17,892 bases of DNA from JBAZOD01 sp041648955 (GCA_041648955.1 JBAZOD010000015.1:1-17892), one strand, 5' to 3'; shown: positions 6,698-14,953, counted from the first letter of the stretch. Notes: a model not told the origin generated them from the letters alone. A program made the numbers and translations.

Positions 6698-6880
6698 ATG
6701 AATTATTTTAATATAAAAAATAAAATTTTATATTGGATTCCAAAAATTTTAGTAATATTCTTGGGGGTATTCTTTATCGTTTTTGGCGAATTTGACGATA
6801 GTCCTGGGTTACAAGGGCTTGGCCTTATCTTAATTATCGCCACCATCGTTATTGTGATAAGAAATAAGAAGAAAAATTAG
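6698..6880 (+). CDS. Small two-helix membrane protein
   Basis: A 60-residue protein with two hydrophobic segments (about residues 13-29 and 39-54) separated by a short acidic loop (GEFDDSPG) and ending in a basic tail (RNKKKN). It resembles small membrane proteins common in Parcubacteria-type genomes, but no function is known to me. It is preceded by a perfect TATAAT only 9 bases upstream and followed after 10 bases by another membrane-anchored protein gene, so it is probably the first gene of a three-gene unit. No Shine-Dalgarno sequence is visible. Expression is supported by the promoter and spacing; the role is unknown. Confidence 0.6.
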   Translation: MNYFNIKNKILYWIPKILVIFLGVFFIVFGEFDDSPGLQGLGLILIIATIVIVIRNKKKN

Positions 6881-6890
6881 TTTTAATTTT

Positions 6891-7700
6891 ATGATTTTAG
6901 AACACCAATCAAAAAATAAAATAGTTTTACTTGTTATCTCCCTCATCATTTTAATGTTAGGTATTTTTGCAATTTTCTATACCCCAGTTATTTTTCAAGA
7001 AGGCAATCCTTGGCCACAAATTAAAGGCATTGTTCAATTAAATTTTGGCAATAAAGACGTTGTAAAATTGGATATCGGAGAAAATAAGTATATTACCAGA
7101 AGCGACAATCTTGAAACAATCAAGTCTTTTATGAAAGGCAGGGGCTACGATTTTACTGAACAAATGGGGGCAGGTTATCTTTTTAAATCAGATGCTGGCG
7201 AGAGCGCTGTTGCTACTTATAGATATTACAGCCGTTTTTATTCGCTTTGGACTATTAGCGAAAATAACAATAATTTTAATAATAATCTATGGGTCACAAC
7301 CACTAATAACCAAGGCATAACGTTTCAATATCCGAAAGAATTGCTGGCAAAATACATAAGCGTTGCGGAATGGCCTCCAGTTATAAAAATTGAAACAGGT
7401 ACATATTCCTGCAAAACCACACCGCAGGAAGTAAGTAGTATGTCTGATATTACTTCGCAGAGAATGGTTGATAGTAAAACTTATTGCGTAAACGTTAAAC
7501 ATGAGGGTGCGGCTGGTAGCGTTTATTCTTCATATACTTATACCACAACAAGAAATAATGGGTTAGTAAAAGTAAGCTTCATCCTGCAATATCCTAATTG
7601 TAATAATTACGACGAAGAACAAAGCAACGCTTGCTCTAACGAAAGAGAGGCTTTTGATATTGATTCCACTGTTGATAGAATTGTTCAGACGGTTAAATAA
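6891..7700 (+). CDS. Membrane-anchored extracytoplasmic protein, unknown function
   Basis: A 269-residue protein with one N-terminal hydrophobic helix (about residues 11-30) followed by a large soluble part, likely outside the membrane. The first soluble section has an aromatic and glycine-rich pattern (YITRSDNLETIKSFMKGRGYDF, MGAGYLFKS, YYSRFYSLWTI). The second starts around residue 142 with ITFQYPKELLAKYI and contains cysteines in SCKTT, TYCVNV, NCNNY and NACSNE, which could form disulfides. The C-terminus (FDIDSTVDRIVQTV) looks like the end of a lipoprotein-style domain that assesses or binds something in the envelope. I recognise it as a lineage-style family without a known function. It lies between two other membrane protein genes, 5 bases from the next start. 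Confidence 0.7.
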   Translation: MILEHQSKNKIVLLVISLIILMLGIFAIFYTPVIFQEGNPWPQIKGIVQLNFGNKDVVKLDIGENKYITRSDNLETIKSFMKGRGYDFTEQMGAGYLFKSDAGESAVATYRYYSRFYSLWTISENNNNFNNNLWVTTTNNQGITFQYPKELLAKYISVAEWPPVIKIETGTYSCKTTPQEVSSMSDITSQRMVDSKTYCVNVKHEGAAGSVYSSYTYTTTRNNGLVKVSFILQYPNCNNYDEEQSNACSNEREAFDIDSTVDRIVQTVK

Positions 7701-7705
7701 AGTCT

Positions 7706-8173
7706 ATGACTTCATACAAACATGCCCAAATTGGATATCTGATGTTAGTTGTAACGTTAATCGTGCTGGTATTTTTCACATGGGTTTATATTACAGCTCG
7801 GGCAGAACCCCCATCGGTTGATTCCGGCACAAATTTACTAGTTACTGCCGTAATGGCATTGATTTTGTTTATTCTCGCATCATTTACAATGCTAACGGTA
7901 TCCATTGATGAAAATTATCTCCGAATTAAATTTGGCTATGGCGTCTTCCAAAAAAAATTTCCTCTTAACGAAATAATTTCTGCAACATCTGTGAAAAATC
8001 ATTGGTATTATGGCTGGGGAACAACATTTTGGTTGTGGCCAAAAATGTGGATATATAACATTTCCGGCCTTGATGCAGTTGAGGTAGTTATGAGAAATGG
8101 AGTAGTGTATCGCATAGGGACGGATGACCAGGGCGGGCTTGAAAACGCAATCAGACGAACCATAAATTCTTAA
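7706..8173 (+). CDS. Membrane protein with PH-like domain
   Basis: A 155-residue protein with two transmembrane helices (about 9-31 and 44-64) followed by a C-terminal domain resembling bacterial pleckstrin-homology-like folds: short strands beginning ENYLRIKFGYGVFQKKFPLNEI, a conserved-looking WYYGWG motif, then YNISGLDAVEVVMRNGVVYRIGT and an amphipathic end. In this family the domain is usually cytoplasmic next to the membrane, with no assigned enzyme activity. It starts 5 bases after the preceding gene and is the last gene before a terminator, so the three membrane proteins are probably co-expressed. The fold call is by pattern recognition and is moderately secure; the function is unknown. 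Confidence 0.7.
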   Translation: MTSYKHAQIGYLMLVVTLIVLVFFTWVYITARAEPPSVDSGTNLLVTAVMALILFILASFTMLTVSIDENYLRIKFGYGVFQKKFPLNEIISATSVKNHWYYGWGTTFWLWPKMWIYNISGLDAVEVVMRNGVVYRIGTDDQGGLENAIRRTINS

Positions 8174-8183
8174 TATTATAAAT

Positions 8184-8220
8184 AAAAACAGCGACTTTAA
8201 GGGCCGTTGTTTTTTGTTTT
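8184..8220 (+). terminator. Terminator after the membrane protein cluster
   Basis: The left arm AAAAACAGCG (8184-8193) pairs with CGTTGTTTTT (8205-8214), including one G-T pair, across an 11-base loop, followed by a T-rich tract. It starts 10 bases after the stop codon. Confidence 0.65.
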
Positions 8221-8239
8221 TTTTAAGAAAGAAAAGATT

Positions 8240-8345
8240 TTGAGGCAGTTGCAATGTTTGGGGCGCAATTCCAGTCCCGAGGACCGCAAGGCGGAACCAC
8301 GGCTGGATGAACGTAGACGAGCGGAGCCTGCATTCTATGTTAAAA
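8240..8345. other. GC-rich foldable intergenic element, possible ncRNA or repeat
   Basis: This stretch is clearly richer in G and C than its AT-rich flanks and has no convincing ORF. Visible pairing includes CCAG (8271-8274) with CTGG (8303-8306) enclosing a perfect CCGC-AAG-GCGG hairpin (8284-8294), and GGCT (8301-8304) with AGCC (8315-8340 area). It sits between the terminator of the membrane protein unit and a second terminator at 8349-8379, so a short transcript ending at the second terminator is possible. No known riboswitch or RNA family is recognised. It may also be an interspersed repeat of this lineage. Strand and boundaries are uncertain. Confidence 0.4.
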
Positions 8346-8348
8346 ACG

Positions 8349-8379
8349 AAAAAAGACCATAAATTTTTAGTCTTTTTTT
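8349..8379 (+). terminator. Intrinsic terminator upstream of the glycan operon
   Basis: AAAAAAGAC (8349-8357) pairs with GTCTTTTTT (8370-8378) around a 12-base loop, ending in a T-run. No recognised protein gene immediately precedes it, which suggests it ends a short transcript from 8240-8345 or backs up the terminator at 8184-8220. Confidence 0.65.
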
Positions 8380-8381
8380 GT

Positions 8382-8410
8382 TTGCTTTTTTGCGGAAAAT
8401 AAGCTATTAT
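8382..8410 (+). promoter_or_regulatory. Candidate promoter of the glycan operon
   Basis: TTGCTT (8382-8387) and TATTAT (8405-8410) are 17 bases apart, directly after the terminator and about 48 bases before the gmd start. The match is reasonable but not perfect; a second AT-rich box at 8416-8421 is an alternative -10. Confidence 0.42.
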
Positions 8411-8458
8411 TTAGTTATAAAATAAACAATCAGCAGTTTAAAAACAGCAGATAATATT

Positions 8459-9418
8459 ATGAAAAAAGCCTTAATCACTGGGATAACCGGGCAAGACGGT
8501 TCTTATTTGGCAGAATTATTATTGTCAAAAAATTATCAAGTTTTTGGTCTGGAAAGAAGATCTTCAACTAAAAACAGGACTAATATAGAAAAGATAGAAA
8601 AGGATATAAATTTTGTTTCCGGCGACTTAACCGACCAGCATTCTTTAACACGAGCAATAACGGCCAGCGAACCAGATGAAGTCTATAATTTGGCCGCCCA
8701 GAGTTTTGTCAAAGAATCCTGGGAACAGCCGGAATATACTGGGAACGTGACCGGGTTGGGAGCTCTGAGAGTGTTGGAAGCAATTCGACAAGTCAACCCG
8801 AAGATGAAATACTACCAAGCGTCTTCTTCGGAAATGTTTGGACAGGTGCAAGAGACTCCGCAAAATGAAAAAACTCCGTTTTATCCGCGCAGTCCATATG
8901 GCGTAGCCAAACTTTATGCTCATTGGATAACAGTTAACTATCGGGAATCATATAATATTTTTGCTTGTAGCGGTATTTTGTTTAATCATGAGTCGGAGCG
9001 TCGGGGCATGGAATTTGTTACTAGAAAAATTACTGATGGCGTAGCTAGAATAAAGTTGGGTTTGCAAGATAAGCTTTATTTGGGGAATTTGGATGCTAAG
9101 AGAGACTGGGGGTATGCGCCAGAATATGTGGAGGCTATGTGGATGATGCTTCAGCAGGAGAAGCCAGAAGATTTCATTATTGCTACCGGTGAAACTCATA
9201 GCGTGAAAGAATTTGTGGAAGCGGCTTTCAGGGCGGTTGATCTTGATTGGAAGAAATATGTTGAAATTGACGAGCGTTTTAAGCGTCCGGCCGAAGTTTA
9301 TTCCTTGATTGGCGACGCCTCCAAGGCTAGAGAAAAGCTTGGCTGGAAGCCAAAAGTTAATTTCTCCGAGTTAGTGAGTATCATGGTGGAAGCGGATCTA
9401 AAAAGGCTAAAAAAATAA
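8459..9418 (+). CDS. gmd: GDP-mannose 4,6-dehydratase
   Basis: This extended short-chain dehydrogenase converts GDP-mannose to GDP-4-keto-6-deoxymannose, the precursor of fucose, rhamnose or perosamine-type sugars. The NAD(P)-binding GITGQDG lies at residues 8-14. The catalytic region has SSSEMFG (about 122-128) and the YxxxK pair Y147/K151 in SPYGVAK. NHESERRG and RPAEVYSLIGD are also typical of Gmd. At 319 residues it is shorter than the E. coli enzyme (373), as is common for compact bacterial versions. It is the first gene of a tightly packed glycan operon. No reductase or epimerase that would finish the deoxysugar is present in this part of the locus, so that step must be encoded elsewhere or the sugar differs. 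Confidence 0.95.
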   Translation: MKKALITGITGQDGSYLAELLLSKNYQVFGLERRSSTKNRTNIEKIEKDINFVSGDLTDQHSLTRAITASEPDEVYNLAAQSFVKESWEQPEYTGNVTGLGALRVLEAIRQVNPKMKYYQASSSEMFGQVQETPQNEKTPFYPRSPYGVAKLYAHWITVNYRESYNIFACSGILFNHESERRGMEFVTRKITDGVARIKLGLQDKLYLGNLDAKRDWGYAPEYVEAMWMMLQQEKPEDFIIATGETHSVKEFVEAAFRAVDLDWKKYVEIDERFKRPAEVYSLIGDASKAREKLGWKPKVNFSELVSIMVEADLKRLKK

Positions 9419-9427
9419 GTATTTTTT

Positions 9428-10147
9428 ATGAAAGATCTTATATTACTGCCAACATACAATGAAAGAGAGAATGTAAAAATAATTATCCCGGAAATATTTA
9501 CCGACTATCCCGAAATCAGTATTTTGGTAATAGATGATAATTCTCCTGATGGAACGGCAGAAGAGGTGGAAAATCTTATACCTAGATATCCCAATCTTTC
9601 TATTCTGAAAAGAAAAGGGAAAGAAGGGTTGGGCAAGGCTTATGTCGATGCCATGCAAAGATCAAAACAGGACAAGGAAATCCGTTCGGTTGTTACCATG
9701 GATGCCGACGGCTCCCACTCACCTGAGTATTTGAAAGATTTATTGCGCGAAATAGAGAATTGCGACCTGGTCATCGGTTCTCGTTATGTGAAAAACGGTG
9801 GGGTAGAGAATTGGGAATTTTGGCGCCGAAATCTTAGCCGTTTCGGCAATATTTATGCCAAAGTTTTAACTGGTATGCCCATAAATGATTTTACAGCCGG
9901 TTTCATGTGCATTAGAAGGGATTTTTTGGAAAAAATGGATTTCAGCGAGATTGGCGCCTCCGGTTATTCTTTTTTAATAGAATTAAAATTTAATTTGATA
10001 AAAAAGTTAGGCGCTCGCGTCAAGGAGTCGCCTATTATTTTTAGAAGCCGCCGAGAAGGAGAATCTAAAATTTCCAGTCATATCATTAAGGAGGGACTTA
10101 GAATTCCTTGGCGTTTATTTTTTAGAAGAATATGGAAGAGAAAATAA
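9428..10147 (+). CDS. GT2 glycosyltransferase, polyprenol-phosphate mannosyltransferase type
   Basis: A 239-residue family 2 glycosyltransferase. The nucleotide-binding start LLPTYNERENV, the acidic DDNSPDGT (about 36-43), the metal-binding DADGSHSPE (about 92-100) and the GSRYV block follow the DPM1-like pattern. These enzymes transfer mannose or a related hexose from GDP-mannose to polyprenyl phosphate on the inner face of the membrane. There are no C-terminal membrane helices, so it is the short soluble or peripheral form; its C-terminus is very basic (RLFFRRIWKRK), which may bind the membrane. It fits with the GT-C-like protein three genes further on, which would use such lipid-linked sugars outside. 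Its end overlaps the methyltransferase start by 16 bases. Confidence 0.9.
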   Translation: MKDLILLPTYNERENVKIIIPEIFTDYPEISILVIDDNSPDGTAEEVENLIPRYPNLSILKRKGKEGLGKAYVDAMQRSKQDKEIRSVVTMDADGSHSPEYLKDLLREIENCDLVIGSRYVKNGGVENWEFWRRNLSRFGNIYAKVLTGMPINDFTAGFMCIRRDFLEKMDFSEIGASGYSFLIELKFNLIKKLGARVKESPIIFRSRREGESKISSHIIKEGLRIPWRLFFRRIWKRK

Positions 10148-10992
10148 TTTGTCCCATCTGCAATTCGGATGGAACAAATTTTTATTGTGAGAAAAATGGG
10201 TGCAAGATATGCCGTTGCCAAAGCTGCGGCACGGCTTTTGTTTATCCCATTCCAGCTAACCCCGGAGATATTTACAATAAGGAATATTTTAAGAAAGAAA
10301 CCGGTAGCAGCTTCGGATATTCCGATTATGACAAGGATAAAGAGCCAATGCGAAACATCTTTATTTCTTATATAAAGAAAATAGAGAATTTAGTTGAAGA
10401 CAGAAATATTTTTGACATAGGAGCCGCGACTGGTTATTTTTTGGATTTAGCAAAGGAGCGCGGCTGGCGTACGGCTGGAACCGAAATTTCTGATTATGCC
10501 GCCAGTGTTGCCGGCAAAAGAGGGCACAGAATTTCTTGCGGAAAATTTCCGGAGATGAAGATAGAAGAAAAATTTGGCGCGATAACAATGTGGGATGTTC
10601 TGGAGCATTTGGATAACCCAATTGAATATTTGCGCGCCGCCAATAAAATATTGATGAAAGATGGGCGTTTAATAGTAAATACTATAAACAGAGAGAGTCT
10701 TTGGGCCAGAATTTTTGGAAAGCGCTGGCATTCGCTCGTCCCGCCGGAACATTTATTCTATTATTCTCCGAAGGGCTTGAAGATTTTATTGGAGGAAGCC
10801 GGTTTTGAGATTGAAGAATCAGGAACATCTGGAAAGATTTTTTCTTTATCTTATATTTTTGGAATTCTGCACCACTGGCAAAAAATAAAAATTTGGGATG
10901 GCTTGTCAAAGTTTTTTGATAGGTCGTTTTGGAGAAAATTGTCGCTTCCTATAAACTTGGGGGACAACATTCTTATTATCGCTAAAAAATAA
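10132..10992 (+). CDS. SAM-dependent methyltransferase with N-terminal zinc ribbon
   Basis: A 286-residue protein. The N-terminus has paired cysteines C7/C10 and C29/C32 (CPIC...CQSC), a zinc-ribbon arrangement seen in sugar-pathway methyltransferases. The class I Rossmann domain follows, with motif I FDIGAATGYFL (about 94-104), an acidic residue ending strand 2 (GTEIS), the motif WDVLEHLDNP (about 154-163) and PPEHLFYYS near the C-terminal part. The likely substrate is a sugar or glycan intermediate, based on its position inside a glycosyltransferase operon; the exact substrate cannot be read from sequence. The start at 10132 overlaps the GT2 gene by 16 bases and uses the first ATG before the zinc ribbon. 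The next gene begins 3 bases after the stop. Confidence 0.88.
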   Translation: MEEKIICPICNSDGTNFYCEKNGCKICRCQSCGTAFVYPIPANPGDIYNKEYFKKETGSSFGYSDYDKDKEPMRNIFISYIKKIENLVEDRNIFDIGAATGYFLDLAKERGWRTAGTEISDYAASVAGKRGHRISCGKFPEMKIEEKFGAITMWDVLEHLDNPIEYLRAANKILMKDGRLIVNTINRESLWARIFGKRWHSLVPPEHLFYYSPKGLKILLEEAGFEIEESGTSGKIFSLSYIFGILHHWQKIKIWDGLSKFFDRSFWRKLSLPINLGDNILIIAKK

Positions 10993-10995
10993 AAA

Positions 10996-12696
10996 ATGTT
11001 TAAACTTTTAAGAAAACATTATTTAGTTATTATTTTGGCTTTAGTGGTTGGCAGCCTCACCTGCTTTCCGCAGATTTTTGCTGCTAAAAATGTGGAAAAT
11101 TTTCAGGGAATTTACAAAACCATTAACAACGATGAAACGTATTATATGGCCAGAGCCAAGGATGTGATAGATGGCCATTCTTTTTTGTCCAATCCCTATC
11201 TCTATGAATATAAAAGCGGGTATCCGGTTGAGGTTTGGCTGCCTGAGTATATTCTGGCCAAGCCCTTAGCAGTTTTTAATATAGATTTACATAAAGGTTA
11301 TATGTTTTATGATTTTTTATTGCCTTTTATTTTGGTAATTTTAACTTATAGCATCCTCTTTTTGTTAACTGGTTCGGTTTTTGCGAGTTTCCTCGGCGCA
11401 GCCTTCCTACACCTAAATTTTTTTTGGTTCCAGTTTAACCGTAACCCCAGTCCGCAATTCAATTTTATTTTCTGGCTGCTTCTCTATTTTGTTTGGCTAA
11501 AATTTCTTAAAAAGTCGAATTTATTTTACACTATCTCTCTCGGTATTTTTTTCGGTTTATTATTTCATGTCTATACTTATTATTGGACTTTTTATGTAGT
11601 ATTTTTCTCTATATTTTTATTTCTGAATTTCATTTTTAAAAGGCCTTGTCCTTACAAAAAATATTTTTTGGCTTTTGGAATCGCCCTTTTTATTTCCATC
11701 CCTTATTTCTATTTTTTAATAAGGGGAATGAGTTTGCCGTATTATGCAGAGACAGTGCGGAGGATAGGCATGATAGATACGCATTTTCCTTCTGGCCGGA
11801 AAATCGTGATGTGGGGGATTATTATTTTAACTTTGTTGACAGTTTCTTACAAAAGCAAGGTTTTGAAAATTGGATCTAGGCCAATACTGCTTCTTTCCGG
11901 CGTTCTAGCTTCAATAATTTCGGTTAATCAGCATGTTATCACCGGTAAAAATTTGCAATTTTCCAGCCATTATTGGATGCTCTCGGTTTTTTGTTTTATT
12001 TTTGCCTTTGTTTATCTTTTAACTTTATGGCTGCCGAAAATAAAATACCGTTATGTGAAAATTGGGATTTTAATTTTGATAGCTATTTATGTGTTTTATC
12101 GCCCGTGTACTTATATAAAAATGGCAATAGCCGGAGAATTAGTGTCTTATAGGCAAACAGAAATAGATAATCAGAGATATGCCCCAATACTTTCTTGGTT
12201 AAATAAAAACACCTCCCCCGATGAAGTGGTGTTTGCTGACAGCAAGCTCAATGGCCTTATTCCTATTTATACAGCTAATAATGTTTTCTATGGCGGTAAT
12301 TTATTTTTTGTTCCCGACAAAGAACTTCAGGAGAGGTTTATTCTAAATAATTATTGGGAAGAAATAGATACTGATTTTGCCGTCGCCAACAAGTTCGCCA
12401 TCTGGGGAGCATACTATCAGACGAATTATGACCACAATCAGAGTAAAAACAAAATAAGAAAATTATTTTTTCTTTCACCGAAAGAATATATAAAAATTCC
12501 TCAAGAAAAAATAGATAAATTTTTGGAGTTAGCCCGTGGTATAAAGAGTAAGGATTTTGAAGAGCAATTGAAAAAATATAGAGTCGATTATTTTGTTTGG
12601 GATAAAGCGAATGATCCGAATTGGAAAGTAAACGAATCAAATTTTTTGGATTTGTTGTACGAAGTTAACGATATTATAGTATATAAAGTAAAATAG
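10996..12696 (+). CDS. Multispanning GT-C-like glycosyltransferase or surface-sugar membrane protein
   Basis: A 566-residue protein with roughly ten to twelve hydrophobic helices through about residue 375 and a soluble C-terminal domain (about 385-566). The first large loop has NNDETYYMARAKDVIDG with adjacent acids D46/E47, the position and form of the catalytic acid motif in GT-C enzymes that use polyprenyl-phosphate sugars. The loop around residue 310 contains NQHVITGKNLQFSSHYW, a pattern I associate with membrane proteins of glycan loci in these genomes. The C-terminal domain begins ILSWLNKNTSPDEVVFAD, as in several dolichyl-mannosyltransferase-like proteins. The upstream DPM-type GT2 could supply the lipid-linked donor. 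Acceptor (glycan, pilin or other surface protein) is unknown. Confidence 0.72.
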   Translation: MFKLLRKHYLVIILALVVGSLTCFPQIFAAKNVENFQGIYKTINNDETYYMARAKDVIDGHSFLSNPYLYEYKSGYPVEVWLPEYILAKPLAVFNIDLHKGYMFYDFLLPFILVILTYSILFLLTGSVFASFLGAAFLHLNFFWFQFNRNPSPQFNFIFWLLLYFVWLKFLKKSNLFYTISLGIFFGLLFHVYTYYWTFYVVFFSIFLFLNFIFKRPCPYKKYFLAFGIALFISIPYFYFLIRGMSLPYYAETVRRIGMIDTHFPSGRKIVMWGIIILTLLTVSYKSKVLKIGSRPILLLSGVLASIISVNQHVITGKNLQFSSHYWMLSVFCFIFAFVYLLTLWLPKIKYRYVKIGILILIAIYVFYRPCTYIKMAIAGELVSYRQTEIDNQRYAPILSWLNKNTSPDEVVFADSKLNGLIPIYTANNVFYGGNLFFVPDKELQERFILNNYWEEIDTDFAVANKFAIWGAYYQTNYDHNQSKNKIRKLFFLSPKEYIKIPQEKIDKFLELARGIKSKDFEEQLKKYRVDYFVWDKANDPNWKVNESNFLDLLYEVNDIIVYKVK

Positions 12697-12698
12697 TT

Positions 12699-13748
12699 AT
12701 GAAATTATTAATTTTAACTCAAAAAATAGATATTAAAGATGATGTTTTGGGGTTTTTCCATAATTGGGTGAAAGAATTTTCTCAAAATTGCGGTAAGATA
12801 ACCGTTGTTGCTTTGGGTGTTGGTGAGTATAATTTGCCCGAGAATGTTAAGGTATTGTCATTAGGGAAAGAAAGAGGCAGCTCTAAAATCAAATATATCC
12901 TCAATTTTTATAAATATATCTGGCGAGAGAGGAAGAACTACGACAAGGTTTTTATCCACATGAATCAGGAATATGTTGTTTTGGGCGGGCTATTGTGGAA
13001 AATATTTGGGAAGAAAATTTTTCTTTGGCGCAACCATGCTAAGGGAGATTTTTTTACTGATTTGGCGGTATTTTTGTCGAATAAAGTTTTTTGTACCTCC
13101 GGATTTTCTTATACGGCCAAATTTTCCAAAACCAAATTAATGCCGGCCGGAATAGAGACTGATTATTTTGTGAATTTAAATCATTCTGCCGAAGAAGGAA
13201 AAATTAATTTGTTGTTTTTGGGAAGAATTTCTCCAGTTAAGGATTTGGAAACTTTGATTAAATCATTGGCGATCATCAGAAAGGAGGATGAAAAATTTTT
13301 TCTAAATATAATCGGCGAAGCGTCCGAGAGAGATAATGGCTATTTTGAGAAAATGAGAAAATTGGTTGTAGATCTTGGTCTTGAAAAATATGTAAAGTTT
13401 TGGGGAAGAGCAAGCTACGGAAAGACTTTGGAATTTTATAACCGAAACGATGTTTTTATCAACCTGACAAAGAGCGGTAGTTTTGACAAAACCATTTTAG
13501 AAGCTATGAGTTGCGAAAAAATGGTTCTGACTTGCAATCAATCTTTTCTGGATGTTTTTCCGAAAGACTGGCGAGATATTATGATTTTCAAAGAAGAAGA
13601 CCCTGAGGATTTGGCCGAAAAGATTACTAGTCTTTGCCGGATGGCGGCAGAAAAAAAGAGTGCTATAGTTAAAGAATCAAGAAGGATTGTGAAAGAAAAT
13701 CATAGTTTGAATGTTTTAGCCAAGAAACTTTTTCAAGAAATAAAATGA
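12699..13748 (+). CDS. GT4-family glycosyltransferase with atypical ExxxxxxxE motif
   Basis: A 349-residue GT-B fold glycosyltransferase of the Glycos_transf_1 type. The C-terminal half shows LLFLGRISPVKDLETLIKSL (about 168-187), a GEASERDNGYF loop, VKFWGRASYGK, and the sugar-nucleotide binding region SGSFDKTILEAMSCEK. In most GT4 enzymes this last block begins with a glutamate that pairs with the second one eight residues later; here the first position is glycine, so only the second glutamate remains. This variant looks conserved in style rather than degenerate, because the rest of the domain is intact. The acceptor is unknown. It begins 2 bases after the GT-C-like gene and overlaps the next glycosyltransferase start by 4 bases (ATGA). 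Confidence 0.88.
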   Translation: MKLLILTQKIDIKDDVLGFFHNWVKEFSQNCGKITVVALGVGEYNLPENVKVLSLGKERGSSKIKYILNFYKYIWRERKNYDKVFIHMNQEYVVLGGLLWKIFGKKIFLWRNHAKGDFFTDLAVFLSNKVFCTSGFSYTAKFSKTKLMPAGIETDYFVNLNHSAEEGKINLLFLGRISPVKDLETLIKSLAIIRKEDEKFFLNIIGEASERDNGYFEKMRKLVVDLGLEKYVKFWGRASYGKTLEFYNRNDVFINLTKSGSFDKTILEAMSCEKMVLTCNQSFLDVFPKDWRDIMIFKEEDPEDLAEKITSLCRMAAEKKSAIVKESRRIVKENHSLNVLAKKLFQEIK

Positions 13749-14902
13749 AAAAAAAAGAAAAAAAAATAATATATATTGCCAATGTCCGCATCCCGACGGA
13801 AAAAGCTCATGGTCTTCAGATATCAAAAATGTGTGAGCAATTCGCGGAAAGAGGGTATGAGGTCGAATTGTGGGTGCCGTCCAGAAAAAATAACATAAAT
13901 ACGGATGTTTTTTCTTTTTATAATATAAAAAATAACTTTAAGATAAAGAAAGTTTTTTGTTTGGATTTATTTTTTCTGGAAAAATTTATAGGTCCCTTTT
14001 CTTTTTGGGTGGAATTTGCCAGTTTTTATTTTTTTGTTTTGATTAAATCAGCCTTTTTATCTCCGCGGACGGTTATTTATACCAGAGAACCGTTGGTCTG
14101 CCTGTTTAAGATTTTCTTTTTTCAGATTGTCTTTGAATGTCATAGCATTTCCGAAAAGAAAAAGAGCTTTTTCTTTCTAGTCCGTTTTGCCAAAAGAATT
14201 ATCACCATATCTTCTGGTTTAAAGAAGATTTTTCTAGAAAATGGTTTTAAAGAAGAACAAATATTCATCTCCCCCGACGCCGTTGATCTCTCGGTTTTTG
14301 ACATCGGCGCGACCAAGGAAGAAGCGAGAAGGAAACTGAATTTGCCGACAGACCAGCAATTGATTATTTATACCGGAAAATTCAAAACTATGGGAATGGA
14401 CAAGGGGATAAGCGACATTTTGAAATCTCTAGTTTTTCTTCCTGAAGATATAATATTTTTGGCTGTTGGCGGCAGCAAAGATGATATTGCTCAATATCAA
14501 AAGCAAGCGGAGGATCTGGAGATTGGGAACAGGGTGAAACTGGTTGGCCATGTGAGTCAATCAGAGCTGGCAATTTACCAAAAAGCGGCTGATATCCTCC
14601 TGATGCCATTTCCGTTTAATCAGCACTATGCCTATTACATGTCTCCGCTGAAAATGTTTGAGTATATGGCGGCCAAAAGGCCGATAATCGCTTCCAATCT
14701 TCCCAGTATAAAAGAAGTTTTAAACAGCCAAAATTCCTGTCTGTGCCAGCCGGACAATCCAAAAGATTTAAGCGAAAAGATATCACTCATTTTGGATAAC
14801 AAAACCCTGGGAGAGAGCCTGTCCGAACAAGCCTATTCAGATGTGAAAAATTATACCTGGGAGAAGAGAGCAGAGGGGATTTTGGGGTTTATCGGCAGGT
14901 AG
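13745..14902 (+). CDS. GT4-family glycosyltransferase
   Basis: A 385-residue GT-B glycosyltransferase. The N-terminal domain has the RIPTEKAHGLQISKMCEQFAERG motif (about 15-37), a recognisable signature of one GT4 branch, then FECHS and a hydrophobic stretch typical of membrane-associated enzymes. The C-terminal domain has IIYTGKFKTMGMDKGISDIL, LVGHVSQSELAIYQKAADILLMPFP and SPLKMFEYMAAKRPIIAS, where the donor-binding glutamate lies in KMFEYMA. It probably adds a sugar from a nucleotide donor to a lipid-linked glycan at the cytoplasmic face of the membrane. It is the last gene of the operon that begins with gmd; translation is coupled to the preceding GT4 through ATGA. Donor and acceptor cannot be inferred. 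Confidence 0.9.
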   Translation: MKKKEKKIIYIANVRIPTEKAHGLQISKMCEQFAERGYEVELWVPSRKNNINTDVFSFYNIKNNFKIKKVFCLDLFFLEKFIGPFSFWVEFASFYFFVLIKSAFLSPRTVIYTREPLVCLFKIFFFQIVFECHSISEKKKSFFFLVRFAKRIITISSGLKKIFLENGFKEEQIFISPDAVDLSVFDIGATKEEARRKLNLPTDQQLIIYTGKFKTMGMDKGISDILKSLVFLPEDIIFLAVGGSKDDIAQYQKQAEDLEIGNRVKLVGHVSQSELAIYQKAADILLMPFPFNQHYAYYMSPLKMFEYMAAKRPIIASNLPSIKEVLNSQNSCLCQPDNPKDLSEKISLILDNKTLGESLSEQAYSDVKNYTWEKRAEGILGFIGR

Positions 14903-14953
14903 ATTAGTCCTTTGTCTTGCGCATTTTTTTATTGCGATAACCTATTTTTCCCC

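Noticed and set aside
7892..8254. Minus-strand open frame of 120 codons opposite the PH-like protein and the intergenic region
   Set aside because: It overlaps a better-supported + strand gene, lacks coherent domain patterns, and runs through a terminator hairpin.
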